From Kiritimatiellia bacterium (GTDB taxonomy: Bacteria; Verrucomicrobiota; Kiritimatiellia; UBA8416; YA12-FULL-48-11): DNA of 64,000 bases. The notes beneath the pieces are model-generated. The model was not told where the DNA came from, made no database searches, and saw only the letters and a list, made by a program, of their open reading frames with translations. Made by a program: the position numbers and the translations under genes. The stretch covers positions 160,336 through 224,335 of the forward strand of contig JAQUPZ010000009.1 of assembly GCA_028716365.1 (NCBI GenBank), given 5' to 3'. Shown one piece after another: positions 37,571-47,178 of this stretch; positions within the stretch are counted from its first letter, which is position 1; each line of letters begins with the position of its first letter.

Positions 37571-40500
37571 CTATTTACCGGACGGTATCGTCACAACATC
37601 AACAAGTATTCCGCTTTTAATAAGTTTGACACACACCGGCTCCACCTTGCTGTCTGTAATTTCTGCAAGATTAAATCTATTAGTACCGGCAGTTTGCGAA
37701 AGAAGCGGCGCACCATCCCGGTCACAAATTACAAGTTGAGAACCCTTTCCTTCGTCACTCACTGATACATCCACGGTCGCGCCATCCCGTTTTACTTTTA
37801 TCATTACCGGTAATTGTGCCAGACAAAGCACATTATCTCTTGGTATAAATGTACCGGCCTCGCCATTCCTGACTTCAGTTTCACGATTATTCAAAAGATC
37901 AAACAGGTGTTCATTGTCACGAAGTTTTACAGCCAGCGCCGTCCCTTCGAAGGAATGGCCCGTAGCGTTATAAAGCATATAAATCGTTTTGCCTTTGGCA
38001 TTAAAACGATTGGCATAAACATATTTCGCAAGTGTCGGTATCAGCGGTTCGCAGTTACGTCCCTCGAAAGCGTCACTATTCTCCTTGAGAATGTTATACA
38101 TGTTCTTCGGATAGTATGCCCCGAATGATGCCACCGCATTCCAGAACCGCTTACGATGCATTGTGTCAGCCTTACCGTGATCGAGTTCATAGCATTTGCA
38201 TTCCGGAAAATAAAAGCGCTGAAGGTTGCATTCAAAAGGCCTGAGTTGGGTGGCCTGGACCGTCAGGTCGTAAGTTATACAACCATCGATGTATTGCATG
38301 AGGTAATCATATCCCGGATGTTCGGTGGTCAGAACGGAACCGGGCTTAGCTTCATCCATCCCCTTTCTCACCATTTTTGTGGCCTCCGCAACACATCTCT
38401 GCCATTCGGTACAACCCCATTCGGCATAAGTATGTTTATGCTCCTTGCTGAAACACGCCCACCCGCGATGTCCATATTCATCCAACCGGATACCGTCGGC
38501 TCCTGTCTCGCGCATGACACGTTTCATGGCATCGGCCACCCATTTGCGGACTTCCGGCAAATCATGACAGGGGTTCCAGACCTCATATGCCTTTGAATGT
38601 TTTCCATCCGCCAATACCACCCCCCATTCCTTGCCATGCTTGCGCCCGATCTTGCTGGCATCATCCATCCGGAATGGATCGGTATAAAGTGTGGTTAAAG
38701 ACCCCATTTTCTGGTAAGTCTGGATCGCATTCCTGAATGCAGGCAACCCGCCGAAACACGCATTGTAACCATCGTAATCACCCGGCTGGTTGTTCCACAT
38801 CTTCTGGCCTGTTACCGGGTTCTTTACAAAGTATCCTTCCCATCTTTTGATTTCTGATTCCTTCATCACCTCACTTAGCCTGTCAAAAGGAGTACTCCAT
38901 GGACCAAGCGGCGACCAGTCCCACCACGACATCAACTCAATACAATCGCACATAGGTTTAATGAAATTCGTACGATACTGGTTTTCCTTGAACAGAAAAT
39001 CCCCGCCCCAGCCTGTGGCGATCATGTTCTCCACAGGCATCAGTCGTGAAGGATACGGACGGAACTTCCAGACCTGATGACACCAATCGGCATAATCTTT
39101 CACGGCCACATGCCAGTCACCGGCGTGAGCCTTAATGGCCACATCTTTTACCTGGAAGGACTTGCCCGACCCGCGCGTGCGTCGAAGATATTCGTAGGTA
39201 AGACCAATACCTGGAACTTCCGGCAGTGATTTGCTCCACATGAATTCCGCCGTTGTCGGGGTATGTCCCACCTCGCCCTGTATTTCCTGTTGATGCGGTA
39301 CACACTTGCGCAATGCCAGAAGTTTATGGCGACCATCTTTATCGGTGCATTGAACAGAAAGACCTGCGCCGCGTTTTGGACTGAAAATATCCATCACCTG
39401 GTAAAATGCCTCATGGTCACCGTAACCGCGCCGAATAACAGCAGGCGCGTCGGAAAAGATTCCACCGCCCCATGGGAAGAAATAGTAATCATCGGCGGGG
39501 TTTTCCGAAAGTACCAGGCCGGAAAAGTGCGGGAAGGCCACTTTGAAATCAACCGGGTTATCCGAACTATTAACAATCTCCAAACCCATTCGCAGTACAT
39601 CATCAATCCAAACCGATATTTTTGCCTCAAGTCCTGTCTCCCTGGAAAATAATTTCGCACGAAAACCTTTCTTCAGGAACATGGATGAAACAGACCGGCA
39701 CTCGAAATCCCGTGAACCGGCATAACGTTTATCACCAATTTCGATCAGAAACAGGGAACAATCATCGTCCTTGCTGATCATCTCCGCCGCACCGATCTCA
39801 TTGTAAAGAGAAACAAGCCGGAGTTTGCCGTCTGTTTTGAATTCGCAACGCAAATTGTTATTGGCAAGTGATATTTTCTTTTTCTCAACTTTACACGAAA
39901 CAGAGCGATCAACAGGTGCACCCTTCGGTGATTCAATTCGAGGAACCATATCCACGCGATGCGGAAGCGGATGATAATCGAGCGACGCTTTCAAAGTCGC
40001 GCTCTTGATGACAACATTCTTGTCGAGTTGAATTCCGCTTGGACGAAATCGCATTGGCGGCACAAGAACTTCCTCGGAATGCGGACCACGGCACTTGAGC
40101 GGCGGTTTCACAACATTACCTGTTTCATCCAGCCAGTTCAGCGCAAATTCTTTTGCCTCTGCCGTTTCAATAACCACAGTCACTGGCGAAAGTCTATCCA
40201 GACGAAGAGAATTCCACTCCATCCTCGTGGCATCACCGTGCGATCCGGCATAGTCCAGGATTTTCAGATTATCTTTCTTCCGGTCTTCGGCAGGCAACCA
40301 GGCGGCCTCAAAGTTTGTCATACCTTTAACGACATAAAGCCGTACCATGTATTCACCTTTGCCGCCGGGAATAGTGAGTTTGTCCTGCTGCCATGGACTT
40401 TTTTTGCCAAACTGTACCCAACTGTTCCCGCTAGCAACAGTCTGGTCAATGGCAAGGTAAAGATAATCATCAGACGCTTTCTTTCCTTCTGTAACGGCCT

Positions 40501-40972
40501 TCTTGAAGATAATCTCATTCGATCCACGGACAAACACTTCCTTTGGAAAATCGAAGTCATACCAGCCCATACAACTGGACATGGACTTTTTCTTTAACAA
40601 CTCCGGAAATCCGCTGTTGGTGGGATAACGGTGTGCTTTACCATTGATCACGATTTCGATCGCTTCATCAAGACCATTGGCTTTTGACTTGTCATGATCC
40701 GAATAGTCCAGCACACAGAAAAAGGCAGAAATCCGGAACATGGTCGCCTGTTTCCAGACATCTTCCGGCAGATTACTCAGATCCAGGATCTTTTTTGCAC
40801 AATAATCGGGACCATTTTGATGCGTGTTGCCCATACTGCCATTGGACCATTGGCCTACGTCGTCGTGAACAACCCACACATTTTCCGAAATACGGTCAAC
40901 GATTGACGGCGTCGCAAAAGTTGTAAGAGAAAAAGCAAAACACAGAAAAACTACTATCGATTGAATTCTCAT
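37571..40972 (-). CDS. exported DUF6259-type TIM-barrel glycosidase
   Basis: This part of a longer open frame codes for about 1133 residues starting MRIQSIVVFLCFAFSLTTFA, a good Sec signal at ATG 40972 with a GAAAGGA site seven bases upstream. A long N-terminal beta-sandwich precedes a barrel with LMSWWDWSPLGPWS, TLYTDPFRMDD and ETGADGIRLDEYGHRGW, where the aspartate after RL fits a catalytic residue. The pattern resembles DUF6259 hydrolases. The four-helix-bundle coding sequence upstream (40973-41650) runs into it in frame without a stop, so a 1355-residue fusion is also open. Confidence 0.7.
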   Translation of the reverse strand: MRIQSIVVFLCFAFSLTTFATPSIVDRISENVWVVHDDVGQWSNGSMGNTHQNGPDYCAKKILDLSNLPEDVWKQATMFRISAFFCVLDYSDHDKSKANGLDEAIEIVINGKAHRYPTNSGFPELLKKKSMSSCMGWYDFDFPKEVFVRGSNEIIFKKAVTEGKKASDDYLYLAIDQTVASGNSWVQFGKKSPWQQDKLTIPGGKGEYMVRLYVVKGMTNFEAAWLPAEDRKKDNLKILDYAGSHGDATRMEWNSLRLDRLSPVTVVIETAEAKEFALNWLDETGNVVKPPLKCRGPHSEEVLVPPMRFRPSGIQLDKNVVIKSATLKASLDYHPLPHRVDMVPRIESPKGAPVDRSVSCKVEKKKISLANNNLRCEFKTDGKLRLVSLYNEIGAAEMISKDDDCSLFLIEIGDKRYAGSRDFECRSVSSMFLKKGFRAKLFSRETGLEAKISVWIDDVLRMGLEIVNSSDNPVDFKVAFPHFSGLVLSENPADDYYFFPWGGGIFSDAPAVIRRGYGDHEAFYQVMDIFSPKRGAGLSVQCTDKDGRHKLLALRKCVPHQQEIQGEVGHTPTTAEFMWSKSLPEVPGIGLTYEYLRRTRGSGKSFQVKDVAIKAHAGDWHVAVKDYADWCHQVWKFRPYPSRLMPVENMIATGWGGDFLFKENQYRTNFIKPMCDCIELMSWWDWSPLGPWSTPFDRLSEVMKESEIKRWEGYFVKNPVTGQKMWNNQPGDYDGYNACFGGLPAFRNAIQTYQKMGSLTTLYTDPFRMDDASKIGRKHGKEWGVVLADGKHSKAYEVWNPCHDLPEVRKWVADAMKRVMRETGADGIRLDEYGHRGWACFSKEHKHTYAEWGCTEWQRCVAEATKMVRKGMDEAKPGSVLTTEHPGYDYLMQYIDGCITYDLTVQATQLRPFECNLQRFYFPECKCYELDHGKADTMHRKRFWNAVASFGAYYPKNMYNILKENSDAFEGRNCEPLIPTLAKYVYANRFNAKGKTIYMLYNATGHSFEGTALAVKLRDNEHLFDLLNNRETEVRNGEAGTFIPRDNVLCLAQLPVMIKVKRDGATVDVSVSDEGKGSQLVICDRDGAPLLSQTAGTNRFNLAEITDSKVEPVCVKLIKSGILVDVVTIPSGK

Positions 40973-41650
40973 GGGTAGGTCCTTTCGGTTTCTCTGCTCA
41001 ATACGCCTGCGATAAAGATTTTCGGTAAAGCCACCATTCTTTTCAAAAGCTTCGGCTTGTGCTTCAATCTGACGATCGAGCAGGTAGATGCAGAGGTTCA
41101 GGAGAGAAAGCGCGCCATTGGCGGCAACCACCGACACACACTGACCTGCACAGACATTGCCAGATGCGCCATTCCCCGTCCGTGTCAGTCCGTGTTTGTC
41201 CGTGTTCTTTACTTCCTCTGCAACCCAGGCACGAAATTCTTCCAGTGTCGCACACCGTATCTCCTTGAAACGCCGCAAAATCGGATCGTTCGGTTCCAGT
41301 TGAGGCAGGTTGCGCTGCCGCAGGAAATCCTCATAATCGAGTCGAAGCTCTTCAAAGCTCCCTTTGGCCACACCGGTCAATTTAAGTTCGATCTTTTTCG
41401 AGGTGCCGGAATCCACACTTCCCTCTGCAATGTTCTGACGTCCGCTTCGCGCCGCCTGCACCATCTGATCATGCGTTCGACTGCGCCTGTCAATGAACTT
41501 GTCACAGAACAGTACCGTTACATCGTAAATGAGTGTTGCCAGTTGAAAAGTCTTAAGGTTACGAAACCCGCCATGTTTCGGAATTATCCCGTCTCTTTCT
41601 TCGTCCGTGTTTGTCCATTTCTGTCCGTGTTCTTTTCTTCCATTCTTCAT
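40973..41650 (-). CDS. four-helix-bundle (S23/IVS-type) protein, in-frame with the next gene
   Basis: About 226 codons from ATG 41650 (GGGAG upstream) code for GGFRNLKTFQLATLIYDVTV, RRSRTHDQMVQAARSGRQNI and LRLDYEDFLRQRNLP. These are hallmarks of the four-helix-bundle S23-like (23S rRNA intervening-sequence) protein family with a suffix ending EKNGGFTENLYRRR. Such proteins usually stop soon after that motif. Here no stop occurs and the frame continues into the glycosidase at 40972. The function of the family is unproven. The N-terminal and middle parts contain short repeats of an ACACGGAC core. It is out of place in a hydrolase operon and may be an insertion. Confidence 0.75.
41178..41205 (-). 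repeat. 10-bp-spaced ACACGGAC repeats inside the four-helix-bundle gene
   Basis: GTCCGTGT (minus-strand ACACGGAC) occurs three times at 41178, 41188 and 41198, and twice more at 41603 and 41623, spaced by ten or twenty bases. Both blocks lie in low-complexity parts of the four-helix-bundle protein (TDKHGLTRTG and EHGQKWTNTDEE). They look like local expansion of a short word. Confidence 0.7.
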
Positions 41651-41806
41651 TCTCAAAGCTCCCTCAATGTTGGGAAATTCACAATGTTTGTAACAGGCGA
41701 CAAACGAAGAAACAAGGGGAAAGCCGATAGCCTTATGGTCCGAAATGTACCGTTCACCTTTTGCGAAACACGTTTGCCGGCAGAGAAGAAGAATTACAGT
41801 TTTATT

Positions 41807-43015
41807 CTATTTCGCCCTTTTCCCAGTCGCCTGATTGATCAATACGCGCTGGCGGGCTTTTGAAGAGGTCCACTGCCCCTTGATGACATCGTCCTCGGTA
41901 AACACAGCCATGAAAATCTGTTTCTCTCCGGTCCGCGAGAAGTCATATATGACATAAATTGTACCGTCAGGACTCTGGACGCCGTCGGGATACGAAACAC
42001 CGGTACGTTCATCGAGCATCAGGCCGCCCTGCCATGTTTTACCATCGTCATCCGATAATCTCGCCGTCATATGTGAACGGGTCTTTTTATTCGGCGGGTT
42101 ATGTGTAACAAGCAATAATTTGCCGGAAACGAGACGACGGATAAAGAAACGTGAATTTACATGAGGAATATTGGACTCCTGGCCTGTACTCCAGGTTTTC
42201 CCATGGTCGGTTGATACACTTTCACCAATGCCATACGCGGCACGCACGAGCATCCACAAACTACCGTCGCGTTTCTCTACAATCATGTGTTCGTCGAACA
42301 CACGCTTCGGCACAATCACCTGGCCAAGCATTGACCAGGTTTCGCCTTTATCCTTTGACATAATCACATTTGCACCGCGTTCAACGCCAAGATCATGACT
42401 GTATGCAGGATTGGAAGATGCTTTACCCGCCCAGACAGCCGCCGGCAACAGCCATTCGCCGGTACTCAACACCGTCGGCTTGTTCATCATGATGCCGTTA
42501 CAGAGCCGTCGTGGCGAAGACCACTTTGGATTTTCATCCCCGGAATTTTCCGTTATGATTGTCCACACACCGCTTCGACCGTCCCACCACTGGTAGGATT
42601 GCGCCCAGAACAGCCAGAGCTTTCCCTGCGGATCGTGCCATAGCGTGGGATCATAAGCACGTACCGGTCCCGGCGGGTCAATTACAAGTTTGGGAGATGA
42701 CCATGTTTTACCGTCATCGGCGCTGGTAACGAGTACAACATAATTACCCGGTCCCTCGCCCGGTTCATCTTTCCCGCCGGCATACCATAAGGCCCAGAGC
42801 CGCCCATTGGCCGCACGTTCAATACCGGGAATACCCTGGAAAATTCTGGTGTTGTCTGTATATTCCGGGCCGGGCGCGGTGTTGACCGGCGGTGGTTGAA
42901 GCGCCGGGTTATCTCCGGATTTTTCGGCACCTGTCACTGTGATAGTACCAGAAAAAACAACAACTGCCGAAAAGATCGAATATATTATCTTTTGAATCAT
43001 CGTTTGTATCTTCAT
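41807..43015 (-). CDS. exported sialidase/BNR-repeat protein
   Basis: The product is about 402 residues from ATG 43015, which directly follows GGAGG. After a signal peptide (IIYSIFSAVVVFSGTITVTG) a six-bladed sialidase-type propeller is indicated by four Asp-boxes: SADDGKTWSS, SKDKGETWS, STDHGKTWS and SDDDGKTWQG. RIFQGIPGIERAANGRLWALW resembles the RIP/arginine start of the family. Homologues include neuraminidases and many uncharacterised glycan-binding or exo-hydrolase proteins, so sialic acid is not assured. It heads the minus-strand series that continues into the four-helix-bundle/glycosidase genes. Confidence 0.8.
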   Translation of the reverse strand: MKIQTMIQKIIYSIFSAVVVFSGTITVTGAEKSGDNPALQPPPVNTAPGPEYTDNTRIFQGIPGIERAANGRLWALWYAGGKDEPGEGPGNYVVLVTSADDGKTWSSPKLVIDPPGPVRAYDPTLWHDPQGKLWLFWAQSYQWWDGRSGVWTIITENSGDENPKWSSPRRLCNGIMMNKPTVLSTGEWLLPAAVWAGKASSNPAYSHDLGVERGANVIMSKDKGETWSMLGQVIVPKRVFDEHMIVEKRDGSLWMLVRAAYGIGESVSTDHGKTWSTGQESNIPHVNSRFFIRRLVSGKLLLVTHNPPNKKTRSHMTARLSDDDGKTWQGGLMLDERTGVSYPDGVQSPDGTIYVIYDFSRTGEKQIFMAVFTEDDVIKGQWTSSKARQRVLINQATGKRAK

Positions 43016-43165
43016 ACATACCTCCTGCCTTTGTATTCCATATACACCGACAATCAACCACTTCTTTGAAGTCATGGCAACAGAACAGTTGTTTTACAGT
43101 AAAATATTATGTATTCGTGAAAATTATTTTAAAACCATTCATAGTGATATTCTATTTTACATCAA

Positions 43166-43189
43166 CCATATCTGATGATAGGGATATGG
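43166..43189. promoter_or_regulatory. inverted repeat before the SGNH hydrolase gene
   Basis: CCATATC-N10-GATATGG lies 25 bases before the SGNH-hydrolase ATG, within the 199-base region that separates it from the divergent sialidase-like gene. The 7-bp arms and 24-base span would fit a dimeric repressor site. No regulator gene is close, so this is tentative. Confidence 0.3.
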
Positions 43190-43214
43190 AAATAATACTA
43201 CAGGAGATTGAATC

Positions 43215-44549
43215 ATGAAATCACCCATGTGCTTTATTAAGAAACTTGCATCATTCATTTTCATAGCCGGGTTGTTTTGTATCGTATCATGTGTTTCGGT
43301 CCAAACATCGGAATTTGAGATAAAACCAGCCGATCCTTTCTTTGAGAAATTCACCCCAACAAAAGCGCCTGAAACCAAGGGCCTGATTCTTAAGACCGGC
43401 GACAGGTTGGCAATCTGTGGAGATTCCATTACCGAACAAAAGAAATATTCCCGCATTATGGAGACGTATCTGACGGTTTGCGTGCCGCAATTGAAAATCA
43501 CTGCGCGACAATACGGCTGGAGCGGGGAGACGGCAGAAGGATTCCTCGCCCGTATGACGAACGATTGCCTGCGTTTCCATCCAACCATTGCAACCACCTG
43601 CTACGGCATGAATGATTACAAATATCGCCCCTATGACGAGGCGAACGGTCAATGGTACCACGAAAAGTACACCGCAGTTGTCCGTTCTTTTAAGGATGCC
43701 GGGGCGCGCGTTGTACTCGGCTCGCCGGGATGTGTCGGTAAGGTGGCCAGTTGGGTCAAGACAGCATCAGGTACACTCGAAGAGCACAATCTGCATCTCT
43801 GTAAACTGCGCAATATTGACATCGAAATAGCGGCAAAAGAACATGTACGTTTTGCAGATATTTTCTGGCCGATGTTCACCGCCGGATATGTCGCTCAACA
43901 GAAATACGGACCGGATTATGCTGTCGCTGGAAAAGACGGTGTGCATCCTGGCATGGCCGGACAACTCATCATGGCATACGCCTACCTTAAAGCGATGGGA
44001 TTGGACGGCGACATCGGGACATTTATGGTTAACCTGAAAAACAACAGGGCCAAAGCAACTGCGGGCCACAAGATAAATGGTTTCAAAAACGGTACACTCA
44101 CAATCACCAGCAGTAAATATCCATTCTGCGCCACCGGTGAAGCAAACCAGGACACTTCAATCCGATCAGGAATGGCGCTGGTTCCTTTTAATGAGCAATT
44201 GAACCGCCTGCGGCTCGTGGTAAAGGGCGGTACAGCGGCAAAATACAAGGTGACCTGGGGTGAAGAGTCGCGAACTTATTCCGCAGAACAGTTGGCCACA
44301 GGCATCAACCTGGCCGAAGACTTTGCCGTAAATCCATTTCTGGAAGCATTTAATAAAGTGGATGAGGCTGTCGCGGCTAAACAAGCTTACGAAACAACTC
44401 AGATCAAGAGAATCTTTCATGGCACTGAAGGTAAGGCCGACATGGAAACTGCAGTCAAAAAGACCGAGGCCGAGCGCGCCCTGCTGGCCGCCGCCATCCA
44501 GGCCGCATTAGTTCCTGTGACGCATACGATTCGTATTGAAGCTCAATAG
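43215..44549 (+). CDS. SGNH/GDSL-type hydrolase, lipoprotein
   Basis: The 444-residue protein has a lipoprotein signal (IFIAGLFCIVSCVS). SGNH blocks are clear: block I RLAICGDSITEQ (nucleophile Ser), block II with YGWSGETAEG (Gly), block III with TTCYGMNDYKY (Asn) and block V with DGVHPGMAGQ (Asp/His). These are esterases or acetylesterases that remove acyl groups from polysaccharides. A C-terminal beta-rich part of about 150 residues is appended. AGGAGA precedes the ATG. It is first in a plus-strand group with the HzsA-like and second SGNH genes. Confidence 0.88.
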   Translation: MKSPMCFIKKLASFIFIAGLFCIVSCVSVQTSEFEIKPADPFFEKFTPTKAPETKGLILKTGDRLAICGDSITEQKKYSRIMETYLTVCVPQLKITARQYGWSGETAEGFLARMTNDCLRFHPTIATTCYGMNDYKYRPYDEANGQWYHEKYTAVVRSFKDAGARVVLGSPGCVGKVASWVKTASGTLEEHNLHLCKLRNIDIEIAAKEHVRFADIFWPMFTAGYVAQQKYGPDYAVAGKDGVHPGMAGQLIMAYAYLKAMGLDGDIGTFMVNLKNNRAKATAGHKINGFKNGTLTITSSKYPFCATGEANQDTSIRSGMALVPFNEQLNRLRLVVKGGTAAKYKVTWGEESRTYSAEQLATGINLAEDFAVNPFLEAFNKVDEAVAAKQAYETTQIKRIFHGTEGKADMETAVKKTEAERALLAAAIQAALVPVTHTIRIEAQ

Positions 44550-44653
44550 AAGTTTTTCTACAACAGAACAATTACACTCGCGTCGGGTTGAAAAAACCTT
44601 TCACAGCTGTTTATTTTTGATAGTCTATAGGTTGTCCAATTCAGGAGACCGCA

Positions 44654-47110
44654 ATGATTCGACAGATTACCATTTTCTCCAGTGTATTTGTGGCGGTCAG
44701 CGTAATCGCAGCAACGCCAGCCAAACCGCCTGCACCTCAACTGCTAAAGGAAGCCCTGGCCGGTCCGCTGAAGGATGTTGAGGATATCATCTTCTGTACA
44801 CGTTCACGTTACGACGATGGGCACTGGTATGCAAATATCGGCTACTATTGTGACGACGAAAACCACAAGGCCTATGCAGGTAACGGTAAGCCTGATGACG
44901 GCAAACTCTACAAACTCAATCTGCGAACCAAGGCGTTGAGTATACTACTGGACGCACAGGGCGGTTCTGTCCGTGATCCACAACTATACTATGATGGAAA
45001 AAAGATTCTCTTTTCTTATAGAAAGGCCAATACCGACTTCTATCACCTGTACGAGATCAACGTTGACGGCTCCTGCCTGCGACAGCTTACCTCCGACGAG
45101 TTTGATGATTACGAGCCGATATACCTGCCTGACGGTGATATCTTATTTATTTCTACGCGCTGTAAACGCTGGGTCAACTGCTGGTATACACAGGTTGGAA
45201 CAATGTACCGCTGCAACTCTGACGGTAAAAACATTCACTCCATTTCTGCAAACACCGAGCATGACAACACGCCATGGGTCCTGCCCGACGGCCGTATTAT
45301 TTATATGCGATGGGAGTATGTGGACCGGAGCCAGGTGGAATATCATCATCTCTGGACCATGAACCCTGATGGAACCGGACAAAGCGTCTACTATGGCAAT
45401 ATGCATTCATGGCTCGTCATGCTCGATGCCAAGCCCATTCCCGGTACACAGAAAACTATTGTATCCTTCTCGCCCGGCCATGGCATCAATGAACACGCAG
45501 GCGTTGCAACAATTCTTTCACAAAAGTTTGGGCCTGACGATCTTTCGGCCGCTAAAGCCCTGCATAAAGGTCCAAAGACCAAGGACCCTTATGCTCTTTC
45601 CGAGAATTGTTTTCTCATGGCAAAAGGCAAGGAAATCATACTGATGGATAGTAATGGTAATGAAGAAGTCATTTACACTCATAATGGTGACGGCGGCGTA
45701 CACGAGCCCCGCCCTGTTATGCCGCGTCCACGCGAAGTCGTCATACCCATACACACTAATCCAAAAGAATCAGTTGGACGAATGATCCTTACCGATGTTT
45801 ACCGGGGACGTAATCTGCCGGACGTTAAAAAAGGTGATGTCCGGAAACTGCTAATTCTTGAATCACTACCAAAGCCGGTCAACTTCAGCGGCGGACCAGA
45901 CATGCTGACATGGCTTGGAACATTCACTCTTGAAAGGGTCCTCGGTACAGTTCCGGTTGAAGAAGACGGTTCAGCATATTTCGAAGTACCGGCGAACCGG
46001 CAGGTATTCTTCGTTGCGCTTGATGGAAAAGATCTTTCGGTAAAACGAATGCAGAGCTGGTGCAGCGCCATGCCCGGCGAAACGATCAGCTGTGTTGGCT
46101 GTCATGAACAACGTGTACAGGCTCCGCGTAATCAGTCACAGGGAACAACACTTCTCGCGGTCCGGCGGCCTGCCAGCAGGATTGAACCATTTACCGGCTT
46201 TCCGGATGTCATAGATTTTAACCGTGACGTTCAGCCGATTTTCGACCGGAACTGCGTCAAGTGCCACGACCATACAAAGCGCGAAGGCAGGATGATTCTT
46301 TCCAGCGACCGTGGGCAGGAATGGTCACATAGTTATTTCAATCTTTTTGCGCACCGGCAGGTGGCGGACGGCCGGAACGGGCTGGGTAATCAACCGCCCC
46401 GTACAATAGGCAGTTCCGCGAGCGCACTGTTGAGAAAAGTGGACGGCAGTCATCATGACGTAAAAATAACGCCGAAGGAATGGCGGACCTTATGGTTGTG
46501 GATTGAAAGTGGAGCGACTTATGCCGGTTCATATGCCGTACTGAGAAATACCAAGCAGCAGGGAGCCGCGGGTTCGGCAGTCTGGAGTACACTGGGTGGC
46601 AAACACGAAATCCTTCAGCGGCGCTGTATCAAATGTCATGGCAAAGATAGTACTAATGCTCTGCCTTACAACCACGAACTGACCAAAAAAAATAAAAAAG
46701 CATTGCAGAGGCCGACAGGGGCACATGAACGGATTGTCATCGAAAATGACCCGATAGGACGGTTTAGTCCGATGATTCTGTTGAGTCTCTCGCGACCGGA
46801 ACTTTCACCGTTACTGCAGGGTCCGTTGGCCAAGTCTGCGGGTGGTTATGGAAGTTGTGGTGATGTCTTCAAGGACAAGAACGATCCCGATTATCAACAA
46901 CTCCTTAAAGCGATCCGGGAAAGTAAGGCCATGTTCGAGGCAGATCCTCCGTTCGGTACGCCGGGCTTCAAACCCAACTGGCAATATATCCGGGAAATGA
47001 AGAAATACGGTGTACTCCCCGCATCCTTCGACCTGGCAAAAGATCCTATTGACATTTTTCAGACCGATCAGAAATACTGGAAATCGTTCTGGCATATGCC
47101 AAAAGAATGA
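44654..47110 (+). CDS. HzsA-like exported propeller with three haem-c sites
   Basis: The 818-residue protein carries a signal peptide, a TolB-like propeller N-terminal half (LYEINVDGSCLRQLTSDEFD, DDYEPIYLPDGDILFISTR) and a C-terminal part with three CXXCH haem-c motifs at 480-484 (CVGCH), 534-538 (CVKCH) and 658-662 (CIKCH). This resembles the hydrazine-synthase-alpha-related (HzsA-like) family, widespread in planctomycetes and relatives outside anammox bacteria. It would be a periplasmic electron-transfer or redox enzyme. The substrate is unknown. It lies between two SGNH esterases in the same orientation. Confidence 0.85.
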   Translation: MIRQITIFSSVFVAVSVIAATPAKPPAPQLLKEALAGPLKDVEDIIFCTRSRYDDGHWYANIGYYCDDENHKAYAGNGKPDDGKLYKLNLRTKALSILLDAQGGSVRDPQLYYDGKKILFSYRKANTDFYHLYEINVDGSCLRQLTSDEFDDYEPIYLPDGDILFISTRCKRWVNCWYTQVGTMYRCNSDGKNIHSISANTEHDNTPWVLPDGRIIYMRWEYVDRSQVEYHHLWTMNPDGTGQSVYYGNMHSWLVMLDAKPIPGTQKTIVSFSPGHGINEHAGVATILSQKFGPDDLSAAKALHKGPKTKDPYALSENCFLMAKGKEIILMDSNGNEEVIYTHNGDGGVHEPRPVMPRPREVVIPIHTNPKESVGRMILTDVYRGRNLPDVKKGDVRKLLILESLPKPVNFSGGPDMLTWLGTFTLERVLGTVPVEEDGSAYFEVPANRQVFFVALDGKDLSVKRMQSWCSAMPGETISCVGCHEQRVQAPRNQSQGTTLLAVRRPASRIEPFTGFPDVIDFNRDVQPIFDRNCVKCHDHTKREGRMILSSDRGQEWSHSYFNLFAHRQVADGRNGLGNQPPRTIGSSASALLRKVDGSHHDVKITPKEWRTLWLWIESGATYAGSYAVLRNTKQQGAAGSAVWSTLGGKHEILQRRCIKCHGKDSTNALPYNHELTKKNKKALQRPTGAHERIVIENDPIGRFSPMILLSLSRPELSPLLQGPLAKSAGGYGSCGDVFKDKNDPDYQQLLKAIRESKAMFEADPPFGTPGFKPNWQYIREMKKYGVLPASFDLAKDPIDIFQTDQKYWKSFWHMPKE

Positions 47111-47178
47111 ATCGGGGAAACGGTGTGTTGGAGAATCGGAGAGATTATCAACGCCAACTTGTTGCTTGAAAAGGAATA

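Noticed and set aside
39959..40597. Plus-strand open frame opposite the exported TIM-barrel glycosidase
   Set aside because: It lies fully antisense to a well-supported gene, has no domain signs and no ribosome-binding site.
41178..41205. CRISPR-like array
   Set aside because: The repeated unit is eight bases with two-base spacing and lies in a coding sequence; it is a low-complexity expansion.
44654..47110. Evidence for anammox (hydrazine synthase)
   Set aside because: HzsA-like propeller-haem proteins are common outside anammox bacteria and no other hydrazine genes are present.
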